A stretch of 64,000 bases of DNA from JBMOLL01 sp049325415 (GTDB lineage: Bacteria > Bacteroidota > Bacteroidia > Bacteroidales > GCA-2748055), in NCBI GenBank assembly GCA_049325415.1, contig JBMOLL010000015.1:1-64000 (forward strand), in the 5' to 3' direction. The first letter of the stretch is position 1, and each line of letters starts with the position of its first letter. The position numbers and the translations under genes were made by a program. The notes beneath the pieces are model-generated. The model saw only the letters and a list, made by a program, of their open reading frames with translations. It did not search any database and was not told the origin of the DNA. This document shows positions 1-8,667 of the stretch, piece after piece.

Positions 1-411
1 GCCCTCTGATGGCGCTGATCTTCGCGGAATAATTTTCATCTGCGCTTTTCTGTGGAATCTGCGGGATCATTTTATCACGAGGGTACTGCCATAAAAAGCC
101 CGCTGATAGCGCTGATCTTCGCGGAATAGTTTTCATCTGCGCTTTTCCGCGGAATCTGCAGGATCATTTTATCACGAGGGTACTGCCATAAAAAGCCCGC
201 TGATGGCGTTGATCTTCGTGGAATAATTTTTATCTGCGCTTTTCTGCGGAATCTGCGGGATCATTTTATCACGAGGGTACTGCCATAAAAAGCCCGCTGA
301 TGGCGCTGATCTTCGCGGAATAGTTTTCATCTGCGCTTTTCCGCGGAATCTGCAGGATCATTTTATCACGAGGGTACTGCCATAAAAAGCCCGCTGATGG
401 CGCTGATCTTC
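1..411. repeat. 97-base tandem repeat, four full copies plus partial
   Basis: Four copies begin at 6, 103, 200 and 297, exactly 97 bases apart, and a fifth starts at 394 but diverges after about 18 bases. Copies 2 and 4 share the same variants (CCGCGG, CTGCAGG) and differ from each other at one base. Copies 1 and 3 share the alternative variants, so the array is really two copies of a 194-base dimer. Bases 1-4 match the end of a further unit, so the array probably continues left of the window. There are no unique spacers, so it is not a CRISPR. It lies just downstream of the enolase stop codon. Function is unknown. Confidence 0.93.
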
Positions 412-487
412 ACAGGAATTCTTCTCTGCGCAAATCTGCGACATCTACGGGCTAACTTATCCAGGTATTCCGGTTAAATCACCGAAA

Positions 488-1774
488 TCAATAACCATAG
501 ACAGCCAGGTCCCCCAGTTCCTCCTCAATTCTGAGAAGCTGGTTGTACTTGGCGATCCGGTCGGAACGGCTCAGTGAACCGGTTTTAATCTGACCGCTGT
601 TGGTAGCCACTGCGATATCAGCGATGGTTGCATCTTCGGTTTCGCCGGAACGGTGTGAAGTTACGGTGGTGAAGCCTGCGCGGTGAGCCATCTCGATAGC
701 ATTCAGGGTCTCGGTGAGTGAACCGATCTGGTTAACCTTGATCAGGATGGAGTTGGAACAACCCAGTTCGATCCCTTTCTTCAGGTACTCGACATTGGTA
801 ACAAAGAGGTCGTCACCAACGAGCTGGCACTTACTGCCGATCATATCGGTCAGGAGTTTCCATCCGTCCCAGTCGGCTTCGTGCATACCATCCTCGATCG
901 AGTCGATCGGATATTTGGCCATGAGGGAGGCGAGGTATTCTGCCTGTTCCTTCGAAGTTCTTTTTGCACCCTTGGGACCTTCAAATTTCGTGTAGTCGTA
1001 CATACCGTCGACATAGAATTCGGATGCAGCGCAGTCGAGAGCGATGGAGACCTGTCCGCCTTCGCTTTTCCTGCCAGGCTTATAACCGGCATCCCTGATC
1101 GCCTGAAGAATAGATTCCAGTGCATCCTCTGTTCCGTTAAGTACAGGGGCAAAGCCACCTTCATCACCAACGGCAGTGCTAAGGCCACGGCCTTTGAGAA
1201 CTTTTTTCAGAGAGTGGAAAACTTCAGCGCCCATGCGAAGGCCTTCGCGGAAGGAAGGAGCTCCAACAGGACGGATCATGAACTCCTGGAATGCAATGGG
1301 AGCATCGGAATGAGAACCTCCGTTAATGATGTTCATCATCGGTACGGGAAGATGCCGTGCATTGGTACCACCGATGTAGCGGTAGAGCGGCATGTCGTGA
1401 TACTGTGCAGCAGCTTTGGCTACAGCCAGGGATACGCCCAGAATGGCATTTGCACCGAGTTTGCTCTTGGTTTTGGTCCCGTCAAGGGCGATCATCTTCA
1501 TATCGATGCCGACCTGGTCGGTGCAATCCATACCGATCACTTCCTTGGCAATGATGTTATTTACATTATCCACGGCTTTGAGCACTCCTTTTCCGAGGTA
1601 GCGTTTCTTATCGCCATCCCTGAGTTCGATAGCTTCATTTTCACCAGTTGAAGCTCCGGAGGGAACAGCAGCACGGCCGATAAAACCGCTTGCAATGGTT
1701 ACTTCAACCTCCACGGTAGGATTACCGCGGGAATCGAGAATTTCACGTGCGTGAACATCTACAATTTGTCCCAT
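488..1774 (-). CDS. eno: Enolase (phosphopyruvate hydratase)
   Basis: Cytoplasmic glycolytic enzyme that interconverts 2-phosphoglycerate and phosphoenolpyruvate. It has 428 residues, the normal length. Visible family motifs are the N-terminal DSRGNPT segment (residues 14-20), GDEGGFAP around Glu205 (the general acid/base region), the catalytic-lysine segment ILIKVNQIGS near residue 340 and the C-terminal SHRSGETED loop. The ATG start gives the standard MGQIVDVHAREILDS beginning. It is the last gene of the ribosomal run but is separated from rplQ by 117 bases that contain a terminator-like hairpin, so its expression may be partly independent. I saw no TAnnTTTG promoter in that gap. Confidence 0.98.
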   Translation of the reverse strand: MGQIVDVHAREILDSRGNPTVEVEVTIASGFIGRAAVPSGASTGENEAIELRDGDKKRYLGKGVLKAVDNVNNIIAKEVIGMDCTDQVGIDMKMIALDGTKTKSKLGANAILGVSLAVAKAAAQYHDMPLYRYIGGTNARHLPVPMMNIINGGSHSDAPIAFQEFMIRPVGAPSFREGLRMGAEVFHSLKKVLKGRGLSTAVGDEGGFAPVLNGTEDALESILQAIRDAGYKPGRKSEGGQVSIALDCAASEFYVDGMYDYTKFEGPKGAKRTSKEQAEYLASLMAKYPIDSIEDGMHEADWDGWKLLTDMIGSKCQLVGDDLFVTNVEYLKKGIELGCSNSILIKVNQIGSLTETLNAIEMAHRAGFTTVTSHRSGETEDATIADIAVATNSGQIKTGSLSRSDRIAKYNQLLRIEEELGDLAVYGY

Positions 1775-1820
1775 AATAAAAATTAATTTAGTTGATCATA
1801 TTATCGTTGAAAATCTTTCC

Positions 1821-1864
1821 AATAAAAAGAGGGGATAAAGCATATAAAATTACTTTATCCCCCC
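1821..1864 (-). terminator. Rho-independent terminator between rplQ and eno
   Basis: A perfect 10-base stem (1831-1840 paired with 1853-1862, GGGGATAAAG / CTTTATCCCC) with a 12-base loop. Read on the minus strand it is followed by TCTTTTTATT. It sits just after the rplQ stop and points in the direction of the ribosomal operon. It probably ends or attenuates the alpha-operon transcript before eno. Confidence 0.8.
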
Positions 1865-1891
1865 GAGATTATAAAATCGTTGAAGCTTTTT

Positions 1892-2470
1892 TTACGATTC
1901 CTTTTCTTCCTCTTTGGATTCTTCTGTAGTATCCTCAGCCTTATCTTCCACTGCAGGTGCAGCTTCTTCAACTGTTTCTACCTCAGCCACTGCAGCAGCT
2001 TCTTCTTTAACTTCAGCTTTAGCTTCGGCTTTAGCTTCAGCAGGTTTTTTGGTTCCCCTTCTTCTCCTGGAAGCTTTTTTAGCACTCTCCTTATCGGAAA
2101 GAAGGTTTTCGTTGAAGTCGACCAGTTCGATGAAACACATATCAGCACTGTCGCCAACCCTGGCACCGCCGAGTTTGATGATGCGGGTATAGCCACCCGG
2201 ACGGTCACCAACTTTGGCAGCAACATCCCTGAAAAGTTCAGCAACGGCTTCTTTATCCTGAAGTTCACCAAAAACGACCCTTCTTGAATGGGTTGAATCC
2301 TCTTTGGATTTTGTGATCAGCGGCTCAATATACCTTTTGAGTGCTTTAGCTTTGGCAGTGGTGGTTTTGATCCTTTTATGCACGATCAGCGATGCGGCCA
2401 TATTGGAAAGCATGGCCTTACGGTGTGCACTTTTTCTGCCTAAGTGATTAAAATTCTTCCTATGTCTCAT
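1892..2470 (-). CDS. rplQ: 50S ribosomal protein L17 (bL17) with acidic tail
   Basis: Large-subunit protein near the exit tunnel. The N-terminal core (MRHRKNFNHLGRKSAHRKAM onward, about 120 residues) is typical bL17. The total of 192 residues is longer than the classical protein because of a low-complexity Ala/Glu/Lys tail from about residue 143 that becomes strongly acidic at the end; such tails are common in Bacteroidota L17. It follows rpoA by 5 bases, as in the usual alpha operon, and precedes the terminator hairpin. Confidence 0.97.
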   Translation of the reverse strand: MRHRKNFNHLGRKSAHRKAMLSNMAASLIVHKRIKTTTAKAKALKRYIEPLITKSKEDSTHSRRVVFGELQDKEAVAELFRDVAAKVGDRPGGYTRIIKLGGARVGDSADMCFIELVDFNENLLSDKESAKKASRRRRGTKKPAEAKAEAKAEVKEEAAAVAEVETVEEAAPAVEDKAEDTTEESKEEEKES

Positions 2471-2475
2471 CTTTC

Positions 2476-3468
2476 TTACTCCTTGTCAAGTTTGTACTTA
2501 CTGGTATCCATTCCAAAGTTCAGGCTCAGCGAAACCAACAGTTCTTCAAGTTCTGTAAGTGATTTCTTTCCAAAATTCCGGAACTTCAGCAGGTCGTTTT
2601 TATTGAATTTCACCAAATCTCCAAGTGTTTCCACTTCAGCAGCCTTGAGGCAGTTCAGTGCACGAACCGAAAGATCAAGATCCACCAGTTTGGCTTTCAG
2701 AAGCTGCCGCATATGCAGTACTTCCTCATCGAATTCCTCGTTGGCAAATTTCTCATCGGTATCGAGGGTGATCTTCTCATCGGAGAAGAGCATGAAGTGG
2801 TAAATGAGGATCTTCGCAGCCTCTTTGAGTGCTTCTTTCGGGTGTATTGAACCATCGGTATCAATCTCGATGATCAGTTTTTCGTAGTCGGTCTTCTGCT
2901 CAACACGGTAGTTTTCGATCTCATACCGAACGTTCCTGATCGGGGTATAGATGGAATCGATAGCGATCAGTCCGAACTCGGCATCCACCGGTTTATTTTC
3001 ATCGGCGGGTACATAGCCGCGACCTTTATTGACCGATACTTCCATCTGAAGTTTGACATCGTGTTCCATATGACAGATCACCAGTTCGGGATTCAGCACC
3101 TTGAAACCGCTGAGAAAGCGTGAAAGGTCTCCTGCCCTGAAGGTGTCCTGGCCGTTGAGGGTTACGATGATTTTCTCATCGTCAACATCTTCAATCTGCT
3201 TTTTGAAACGAACCTGTTTCAGATTAAGGATCATCTCGGTGACATCCTCAATGACGCCGGTAATGGTTGAGAACTCATGTTCAACACCTTCGATCTTGAT
3301 GGTCGTAATGGCATATCCTTCAAGTGAGGAGAGAAGAATTCTCCTGAGAGCGTTCCCTACAGTGATCCCATATCCCGGTTCTAGTGGACGAAATTCGAAT
3401 TTGCCGTACTTATCGTCGGCTTCGAGCATGATTACCTTATCTGGTTTCTGGAAAGCTAATATGGCCAT
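2476..3468 (-). CDS. rpoA: DNA-directed RNA polymerase subunit alpha
   Basis: The 330-residue alpha subunit has an N-terminal dimerisation/assembly domain and a C-terminal domain with the helix-hairpin-helix pattern (LSVRALNCLKAAEVETLGDL, then FGKKSLTELEELL) that contacts promoter DNA and activators. Full length. It lies in the alpha operon between rpsD (20 bases) and rplQ (5 bases). The ATG is preceded by an AT-rich sequence without a Shine-Dalgarno motif, which is normal in this phylum. Confidence 0.98.
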   Translation of the reverse strand: MAILAFQKPDKVIMLEADDKYGKFEFRPLEPGYGITVGNALRRILLSSLEGYAITTIKIEGVEHEFSTITGVIEDVTEMILNLKQVRFKKQIEDVDDEKIIVTLNGQDTFRAGDLSRFLSGFKVLNPELVICHMEHDVKLQMEVSVNKGRGYVPADENKPVDAEFGLIAIDSIYTPIRNVRYEIENYRVEQKTDYEKLIIEIDTDGSIHPKEALKEAAKILIYHFMLFSDEKITLDTDEKFANEEFDEEVLHMRQLLKAKLVDLDLSVRALNCLKAAEVETLGDLVKFNKNDLLKFRNFGKKSLTELEELLVSLSLNFGMDTSKYKLDKE

Positions 3469-3488
3469 AATAGACTTTTAATTAGTTC

Positions 3489-4097
3489 TTATTTTGAATA
3501 AAGTTCGACGATCAGTTGCTCCTTGATGGTCTCAGGGATCTCTGTACGTTCCGGACGATTTAAAAACTTTCCAGTCATCTGGTTGGCGTCCCATTCCAGC
3601 CATGATGATGATCCGTGGCGACCGGAAGTCAGTGCATTGGTAATAACTTCAAGTGATTTGGATTTCTCCCTGACACCAACAAGGTCACCGGGCTTCAGCA
3701 GGAAGGAAGGAATACTTACCACTTCACCGTTTACAGTGATGTGACGATGGCTCACCAGCTGGCGTGCAGCATCGCGTGTAGGTGCGACCCCCAGGCGGTA
3801 AACTACGTTATCGAGGCGTGATTCGAGAAGCTGCAGGAGAACCTCACCGGTTACACCCTTGCTGCGCTGTGCATGCTCGAACAGGTTACGGAACTGCTTT
3901 TCCAGCACGCCGTAAGTATATTTGGCTTTCTGCTTTTCTTTCAGCTGAACACCGTATTCGGAGGATTTTCTTCTCCTTTTGTTGATCCCGTGCTGTCCGG
4001 GAGGATAATTCTTCTTCTCAAATGTTCTGTCGGTTCCGAAAATGGGCTCACCGAATTTCCTAGCGATCTTGGTCTTGGGACCTCTGTATCTTGCCAT
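3489..4097 (-). CDS. rpsD: 30S ribosomal protein S4 (uS4)
   Basis: Primary 16S rRNA-binding protein of the small subunit, 202 residues. The S4 RNA-binding domain is clear (ESRLDNVVYRLGVAPTRDAA, then HITVNGEVVSIPSF, residues about 92-135). The N-terminus has no zinc-binding cysteine cluster, so it is the zinc-free form. It lies 30 bases after rpsK. Confidence 0.98.
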   Translation of the reverse strand: MARYRGPKTKIARKFGEPIFGTDRTFEKKNYPPGQHGINKRRRKSSEYGVQLKEKQKAKYTYGVLEKQFRNLFEHAQRSKGVTGEVLLQLLESRLDNVVYRLGVAPTRDAARQLVSHRHITVNGEVVSIPSFLLKPGDLVGVREKSKSLEVITNALTSGRHGSSSWLEWDANQMTGKFLNRPERTEIPETIKEQLIVELYSK

Positions 4098-4127
4098 CTA
4101 TGTAGAATTTGAAAGTTTATCTTACTG

Positions 4128-4517
4128 TTATACTCTCCTGCGTTTAGCCGGACGGCAACCGTTGTGAGGCAGCGGGGTAACATCAACGATCTCTGTGATC
4201 TCAATGCCACTGGTATGGATGGTACGAATTGCTGATTCCCTTCCTGATCCGGGTCCTTTAACATAGGCTTTCACCTTGCGCAGACCGAGGTCGTATGCCA
4301 CTTTGGCGCAATCCTGGGCAGCCATCTGAGCTGCATAGGGCGTATTCTTCTTGGATCCTCTGAATCCCATTTTCCCGGCTGAAGCCCACGAGATTACCTG
4401 TCCCTGGCTGTTGGTCAGCGAGATAATGATATTGTTAAAGGAGGCATGAATATGTGCCTGACCAGTTGGTTCAACTTTAACTGTACGTTTTTTCGACGTT
4501 CCTGTCTTCTTAGCCAT
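4128..4517 (-). CDS. rpsK: 30S ribosomal protein S11 (uS11)
   Basis: Platform protein of the 30S subunit, 129 residues. The motifs AHIHASFNNIIISLTN, VKGPGSGRESAIRT and the C-terminal PHNGCRPAKRRRV are characteristic. It is placed between rpsM and rpsD in the alpha operon, with 16-base and 30-base gaps. Confidence 0.98.
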   Translation of the reverse strand: MAKKTGTSKKRTVKVEPTGQAHIHASFNNIIISLTNSQGQVISWASAGKMGFRGSKKNTPYAAQMAAQDCAKVAYDLGLRKVKAYVKGPGSGRESAIRTIHTSGIEITEIVDVTPLPHNGCRPAKRRRV

Positions 4518-4533
4518 AACCTGTTATTTTCTC

Positions 4534-4911
4534 TTATTTGGTTGCTTTCTTCTTGTTAGCCACAGTCTTTTTCCTTCCCTTACGGGTACGGGCGTTGTTC
4601 TTTGTGCTCTGTCCGCGGACAGGCAGGCCGATACGATGGCGGATACCCCGGTAACAACCGATATCCATCAAGCGCTTGATATTCATCTGGACGGAAGAGC
4701 GAAGCTCACCTTCCACCTTTAAGTTTTCGTTGATCACTTTACGGATCTCGGCGATCTGGTCGTCATTCCAGTCCTTCACCAGAGTGTTGCGGTCAACACC
4801 GGCTTTGTCCAGGATCATCTGGGCAGAGCTGCGACCGATTCCGTAGATATAGGTTAATCCTATTTCTCCTCTTTTGTTTTTTGGTAGATCTACGCCAACA
4901 ATACGTGCCAT
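4534..4911 (-). CDS. rpsM: 30S ribosomal protein S13 (uS13)
   Basis: Head protein that contacts tRNA and the L5 bridge, 125 residues. It begins ARIVGVDLPKNKRGEIGLTY and has the helix-two-turn-helix region and the conserved RGIRHRIGLPVRGQ segment. The basic Lys-rich tail reaches the P-site tRNA. First gene of the alpha-operon part, 28 bases after rpmJ. Confidence 0.98.
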   Translation of the reverse strand: MARIVGVDLPKNKRGEIGLTYIYGIGRSSAQMILDKAGVDRNTLVKDWNDDQIAEIRKVINENLKVEGELRSSVQMNIKRLMDIGCYRGIRHRIGLPVRGQSTKNNARTRKGRKKTVANKKKATK

Positions 4912-4939
4912 ATTCTTTCTGTCGTTTTAAATTTCAATT

Positions 4940-5056
4940 TTATCCCTGACGCTGCTTGAACTTGGGATTCTTTTTATTAATAACATACAAGCGGCCTTTT
5001 CTGCGCACGATTTTGCACTCTGCGCTACGCTTTTTTACTGATGCTCTAACTTTCAT
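4940..5056 (-). CDS. rpmJ: 50S ribosomal protein L36 (bL36), zinc-free type
   Basis: A 38-residue protein (MKVRASVKKRSAECKIVRRK, continuing to the end KFKQRQG) encoded between infA and rpsM, the standard place. Of the four zinc ligands of the classical protein (Cys11, Cys14, Cys27, His33), only Cys14 remains; the others are Ser, Asn and Phe. It is therefore the C-minus form that does not bind zinc. The ATG and TAA are both clear, and the gaps to its neighbours are 11 and 28 bases. Confidence 0.97.
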   Translation of the reverse strand: MKVRASVKKRSAECKIVRRKGRLYVINKKNPKFKQRQG

Positions 5057-5067
5057 TATCGTATTCT

Positions 5068-5286
5068 TTATTTGTATCTGTATGAAATTCTGCCTTTAGT
5101 CAGATCATAGGGCGACATTTCCACCTTCACCCTGTCACCGGGGAGCAACTTTATATAGTGCATCCTCATTTTACCGGAGATATGGGCCGTAATGACATGG
5201 CCGTTCTCCAGCTCCACGCGAAACATTGCGTTGGACAGCGCTTCGGTGATCACACCGTCTTGTTCAATCGAAGCTTGTTTTGCCAT
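5068..5286 (-). CDS. infA: Translation initiation factor IF-1
   Basis: Single S1-type OB-fold factor of 72 residues that occupies the 30S A site during initiation. The sequence MAKQASIEQDGVITEALSNA and the later LLPGDRVKVEMSPYDLTKGRI are diagnostic. It lies between map and rpmJ, as in other Bacteroidota spc operons. Confidence 0.98.
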   Translation of the reverse strand: MAKQASIEQDGVITEALSNAMFRVELENGHVITAHISGKMRMHYIKLLPGDRVKVEMSPYDLTKGRISYRYK

Positions 5287-5291
5287 TCAGT

Positions 5292-6071
5292 CTATTTTTG
5301 TTTTAACACCTCTTCGATATAATCAAAAGTCGACAGCACATCAGCTTTTTCCTTTCCAATCGCCACAGCGAGCTCGAAATGTGCCGAGGGCAGCAAATCG
5401 GCCGTCCGGATCGTCCATCCGTCCGGTTCCTGCCTGATCTGTCGTTTACCGAGGTTGATCATGGGTTCGATGCAGATCACCATCCCTTCGGCCAGTTTGG
5501 GACCGGTGCCCCGTTTCCCGTAGTTCGGCACTTCCGGTTCCTCGTGCATCCTTTTTCCCAGGCCATGACCGACCATTTCCCTTACCACGGAATAACCGTG
5601 ATTCTCGGCATGCGTCTGTACAGCGTAACCAATATCTCCGATCCGGTTCCCGCTCACGGCCTCAGCAATACCCAGCATCAGGCTTTCGCGGGTCACTTTC
5701 AACAGCTGGCGGACTTCCTCTTTAACCTCTCCCACTTCAAAAGTGAAGGCCGTATCTCCATAAAAACCGTTCATGATCACCCCGCAGTCAACGGAGATCA
5801 CATCCCCTTCTTTAAGGATAACCTTTTCGGAAGGGATCCCATGAACCACCTGTTCGTTCACCGAGGTACAGAGCGTCTTGGGATAGCCCTGGTAACCCAG
5901 AAAGCCGGGAACTGCTTTGTGGTCACGGATGAAGGTCTCGGCGATCCGGTCCAGCATTTCAGTGCTGATTCCCGGTTTGATATGCCGGGCGATCTCGGCG
6001 AGGGTGAGTGAAACAAGCTGATTGCTCTGCCTGAGTAACTCGATTTCGTCCGCTTTTTTTATTACAATCAT
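5292..6071 (-). CDS. map: Methionine aminopeptidase, type I
   Basis: Removes the N-terminal Met from nascent proteins, using two metal ions. The 259-residue protein shows the ligand motifs in order: VDCGV and GDTAF (two Asp), the HGLG histidine, CIEP (Glu) and the late HFELAVAI Glu. A TTG codon directly before would add one residue; I chose the ATG at 6071. An AAGAGGAGAG purine run lies about 14 bases upstream, one of the few Shine-Dalgarno-like sequences in this operon. It sits between secY and infA, the usual Bacteroidota arrangement. Confidence 0.96.
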   Translation of the reverse strand: MIVIKKADEIELLRQSNQLVSLTLAEIARHIKPGISTEMLDRIAETFIRDHKAVPGFLGYQGYPKTLCTSVNEQVVHGIPSEKVILKEGDVISVDCGVIMNGFYGDTAFTFEVGEVKEEVRQLLKVTRESLMLGIAEAVSGNRIGDIGYAVQTHAENHGYSVVREMVGHGLGKRMHEEPEVPNYGKRGTGPKLAEGMVICIEPMINLGKRQIRQEPDGWTIRTADLLPSAHFELAVAIGKEKADVLSTFDYIEEVLKQK

Positions 6072-6093
6072 CAAAGAACTTTTCTCTCTCCTC

Positions 6094-7425
6094 TTAAATA
6101 GCAGCAGCGCTGCCAGTGCGTCCTTTAATACGACCGGTTTTCATCAGACCGTCGTAGTGACGCATCAGCAAATGACTTTCGATCTGCTGCAGGGTATCCA
6201 GTACCACACCAACGAGGATCAGCAGTGAGGTACCTCCGAAGAACTGTGCAAACGACCGGTTAACCCCGAAGATCATAGCAAAGGCAGGCATCACAGCTAC
6301 CAGTGCAAGAAAGATGGATCCGGGCAGGGTAATTCTCGACATAATGGTGTCGATGAATTCGGCTGTTTTGCGTCCGGGTTTTACACCGGGTATAAATCCA
6401 CCGTTCTTCTTCATATCTTCAGCCATCTGGGTCGGATTGACGGTGATGGCGGTATAAAAATAGGTGAAGAGAACGATCAGGAGTCCGAATACGAAATTAT
6501 ACCAGAAGCCGGTGATATTCGAAAAAGTAGCAGCAAAACCGGTAGCTGATTCCGATTTGGCAAAGCCGGCAACGGTGATGGGGATAAACATAAGGGCCTG
6601 GGCGAAGATGATCGGCATAACACCGGCAGCATTCACTTTCAGGGGAATGTACTGACGTACGCCGCCGTACTGTTTGTTCCCGACGATCCTTTTGGCATAC
6701 TGTACAGGAATTCTCCTGGTACCCTGAACCAGCAGGATAGTCGCCATAAAGACCACGAACATGATCAGAAGTTCAACAAGGAAGGATACGAGGCCGCCAC
6801 CCTGTTGTTCAAGACGTGCAAGGAATTCGAGACCAAGGGCCTGAGGCATCCTTGCGATAATCCCGATCATAATGATCAGTGAGATCCCGTTTCCAATCCC
6901 TTTATCGGTAATCTTCTCGCCAAGCCACATGATGAACATGGAACCGGCAGTAAGGATCACCACAGAACCGAAACGGCTGAAGTTGGCAGAAAAAGCATCT
7001 GCGGGAAGCTGATATCTCAGGCTGGCGATATAGGCAGGAGCCTGGAGAAGCAGGATACCCACGGTAAGATAGCGGGTGATCTGGTTAATCTTCCTCCGAC
7101 CGCTTTCCCCTTCACGCTGAAGGCGCTGGAAATATGGAATAGCTATACCAAACAACTGCACCACGATGGATGCAGAGATGTAGGGCATGATCCCGAGACC
7201 AAAAATCGAAGCACGTGAGAAAGCCCCCCCGGTAAAAAGGTTGATCACATCAATCAGGTTGCCGGTGGGTTTGGCCAGAGAGGCAAGGTGTGTCGGGTCA
7301 ATCCCGGGAAGCACAACATGCGTTCCGAGCCGGTATACCACCAGAATACCAAGGGTATAGAGAATACGGGCCTTCAGGTCCTCAATTTTCCAGATATTCT
7401 TTAAAGTTTCTATTAGCTTTTTCAT
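6094..7425 (-). CDS. secY: Protein translocase subunit SecY
   Basis: The 443-residue channel subunit of the SecYEG translocon in the inner membrane, with about ten hydrophobic spans. Recognisable segments are the N-terminal GTHVVLPGIDPTHL plug region, GIGNGISLIIMIGI and the cytoplasmic loop GVKPGRKTAEFIDTIMSRI. Located 53 bases after rplO and 22 bases before map. The C-terminal tail is basic, as usual. Confidence 0.98.
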   Translation of the reverse strand: MKKLIETLKNIWKIEDLKARILYTLGILVVYRLGTHVVLPGIDPTHLASLAKPTGNLIDVINLFTGGAFSRASIFGLGIMPYISASIVVQLFGIAIPYFQRLQREGESGRRKINQITRYLTVGILLLQAPAYIASLRYQLPADAFSANFSRFGSVVILTAGSMFIMWLGEKITDKGIGNGISLIIMIGIIARMPQALGLEFLARLEQQGGGLVSFLVELLIMFVVFMATILLVQGTRRIPVQYAKRIVGNKQYGGVRQYIPLKVNAAGVMPIIFAQALMFIPITVAGFAKSESATGFAATFSNITGFWYNFVFGLLIVLFTYFYTAITVNPTQMAEDMKKNGGFIPGVKPGRKTAEFIDTIMSRITLPGSIFLALVAVMPAFAMIFGVNRSFAQFFGGTSLLILVGVVLDTLQQIESHLLMRHYDGLMKTGRIKGRTGSAAAI

Positions 7426-7478
7426 GCGTCAGTTATTCTGATGTCAGTATTGACATGGAGGGCAAAGCCCCACCTGTT

Positions 7479-7925
7479 TCAAATAGTTTCAGCTTTTCCG
7501 CCAAGTGCCTCGATTGCTGCCACAGCGCTCTTCGAAAAGGCATGGGCCTTCACGTTGAGTTTTGTGGTAAGTTTACCGTTTCCGAGGATCTTAACCATGG
7601 CATTTTTCTGCAGGAGGCCGGCGTCGATCAGGGTCTCCACCGTCACATCACTCAGGTTCCGCTTTTCGGCAAGCATCTGCAGTACGCTGATGTTGATACC
7701 TTTATATTCCTTGCGGTTAATATTTTTGAAGCCGAATTTGGGCACACGGCGCTGCAGAGGCATCTGACCACCTTCGAAACCAATCTTACGGGAGTATCCC
7801 GAACGTGACTGTGCTCCTTTGTGACCACGGGTGGAAGTACCGCCGTAGCCGGAACCAGCTCCGCGACCGATCCTCTTACTGTCTTTGGTTGAACCTTTGG
7901 CCGGTTTTAAGTTGCTCAAGTCCAT
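7479..7925 (-). CDS. rplO: 50S ribosomal protein L15 (uL15)
   Basis: A 148-residue protein with the basic, Gly-rich N-terminal extension (KRIGRGAGSGYGGTSTRGHKG) that threads into 23S rRNA, followed by the globular domain ending GKAETI. It lies between rpmD and secY in the spc operon. Confidence 0.98.
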   Translation of the reverse strand: MDLSNLKPAKGSTKDSKRIGRGAGSGYGGTSTRGHKGAQSRSGYSRKIGFEGGQMPLQRRVPKFGFKNINRKEYKGINISVLQMLAEKRNLSDVTVETLIDAGLLQKNAMVKILGNGKLTTKLNVKAHAFSKSAVAAIEALGGKAETI

Positions 7926-7948
7926 TTTTTATGTTTTTCTAGCGTTAT

Positions 7949-8131
7949 TTATTTTGTTTCTTCGACCTTAACCAGGTGGTTGATTTTATTCACCATACCC
8001 AGTACCTGGGGAGTGGCCTCCAGTTCAACCGTCTGGTGCATCTTGGTCAGACCAAGGGCCACGAGAGTTTTCTTCTGCCTTGAGGTTCTGCCGATGGCAC
8101 TTCTGACCTGGGTGACTTTGATTTTTCCCAT
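7949..8131 (-). CDS. rpmD: 50S ribosomal protein L30 (uL30)
   Basis: A 60-residue protein (GKIKVTQVRSAIGRTSRQKK, then LGMVNKINHLVKVEE) of the short bacterial L30 type. It is 13 bases after rpsE and 23 bases before rplO. Confidence 0.97.
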   Translation of the reverse strand: MGKIKVTQVRSAIGRTSRQKKTLVALGLTKMHQTVELEATPQVLGMVNKINHLVKVEETK

Positions 8132-8144
8132 TGCTGTTTATTGA

Positions 8145-8666
8145 TTATCCATTAAACACTTTATCCATTGAAACCCCGCGGTGAGCGGCAACGGTTCCGG
8201 CATCACGAAGCTGAAGGAGGGCTTCAATAGTGGCTTTCACCAGGTTGTGGGGGTTGGAAGATCCTTTTGATTTAGCCAGCACATCGGTGATACCGACGCT
8301 TTCAAGAACGGCACGCATAGCACCACCGGCCTTAACACCTGTACCGCTCGAAGCCGGTTTCAGGAAAACACTGGCTCCGCCGAACTTGGCTACCTGTTCG
8401 TGAGGAATCGTTCCTTTATACACAGGCACCTTAATCAGGTTTTTCTTGGCATCTTCAACACCTTTGGAGATCGCGGTGGTGACTTCGTTGGCTTTACCGA
8501 GGCCATATCCTACAATCCCGTCTTCGTTACCCACCACTACGATGGCCGAAAAACTGAAGGTCCTACCTCCCTTTGTTACCTTGGTAACACGCTGGATGCT
8601 CACCAGCCGGTCCTTAAGCTCGAGATCACTCGTTTTAACTTTCCTGATACTTGTTGACATGGTCAT
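8145..8666 (-). CDS. rpsE: 30S ribosomal protein S5 (uS5)
   Basis: Small-subunit protein involved in mRNA entry and decoding accuracy. It has a double-stranded-RNA-binding-like fold (RTFSFSAIVVVGNEDGIVGY) and the C-terminal S5 domain. I place the start at the ATG at 8666, one base after the rplR stop (173 residues, MTMSTSIRKVK). A longer frame reaches back to 8699 but would overlap rplR and add residues not typical of the family. A further ATG at 8660 is also possible. Confidence 0.95.
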   Translation of the reverse strand: MTMSTSIRKVKTSDLELKDRLVSIQRVTKVTKGGRTFSFSAIVVVGNEDGIVGYGLGKANEVTTAISKGVEDAKKNLIKVPVYKGTIPHEQVAKFGGASVFLKPASSGTGVKAGGAMRAVLESVGITDVLAKSKGSSNPHNLVKATIEALLQLRDAGTVAAHRGVSMDKVFNG

Positions 8667-8667
8667 A

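Noticed and set aside
1..411. Possible CRISPR array
   Set aside because: The units are contiguous 97-base tandem repeats with no unique spacers and no nearby cas genes.
881..1651. 256-codon plus-strand frame opposite eno
   Set aside because: It lies entirely antisense to enolase and shows no protein-family features.
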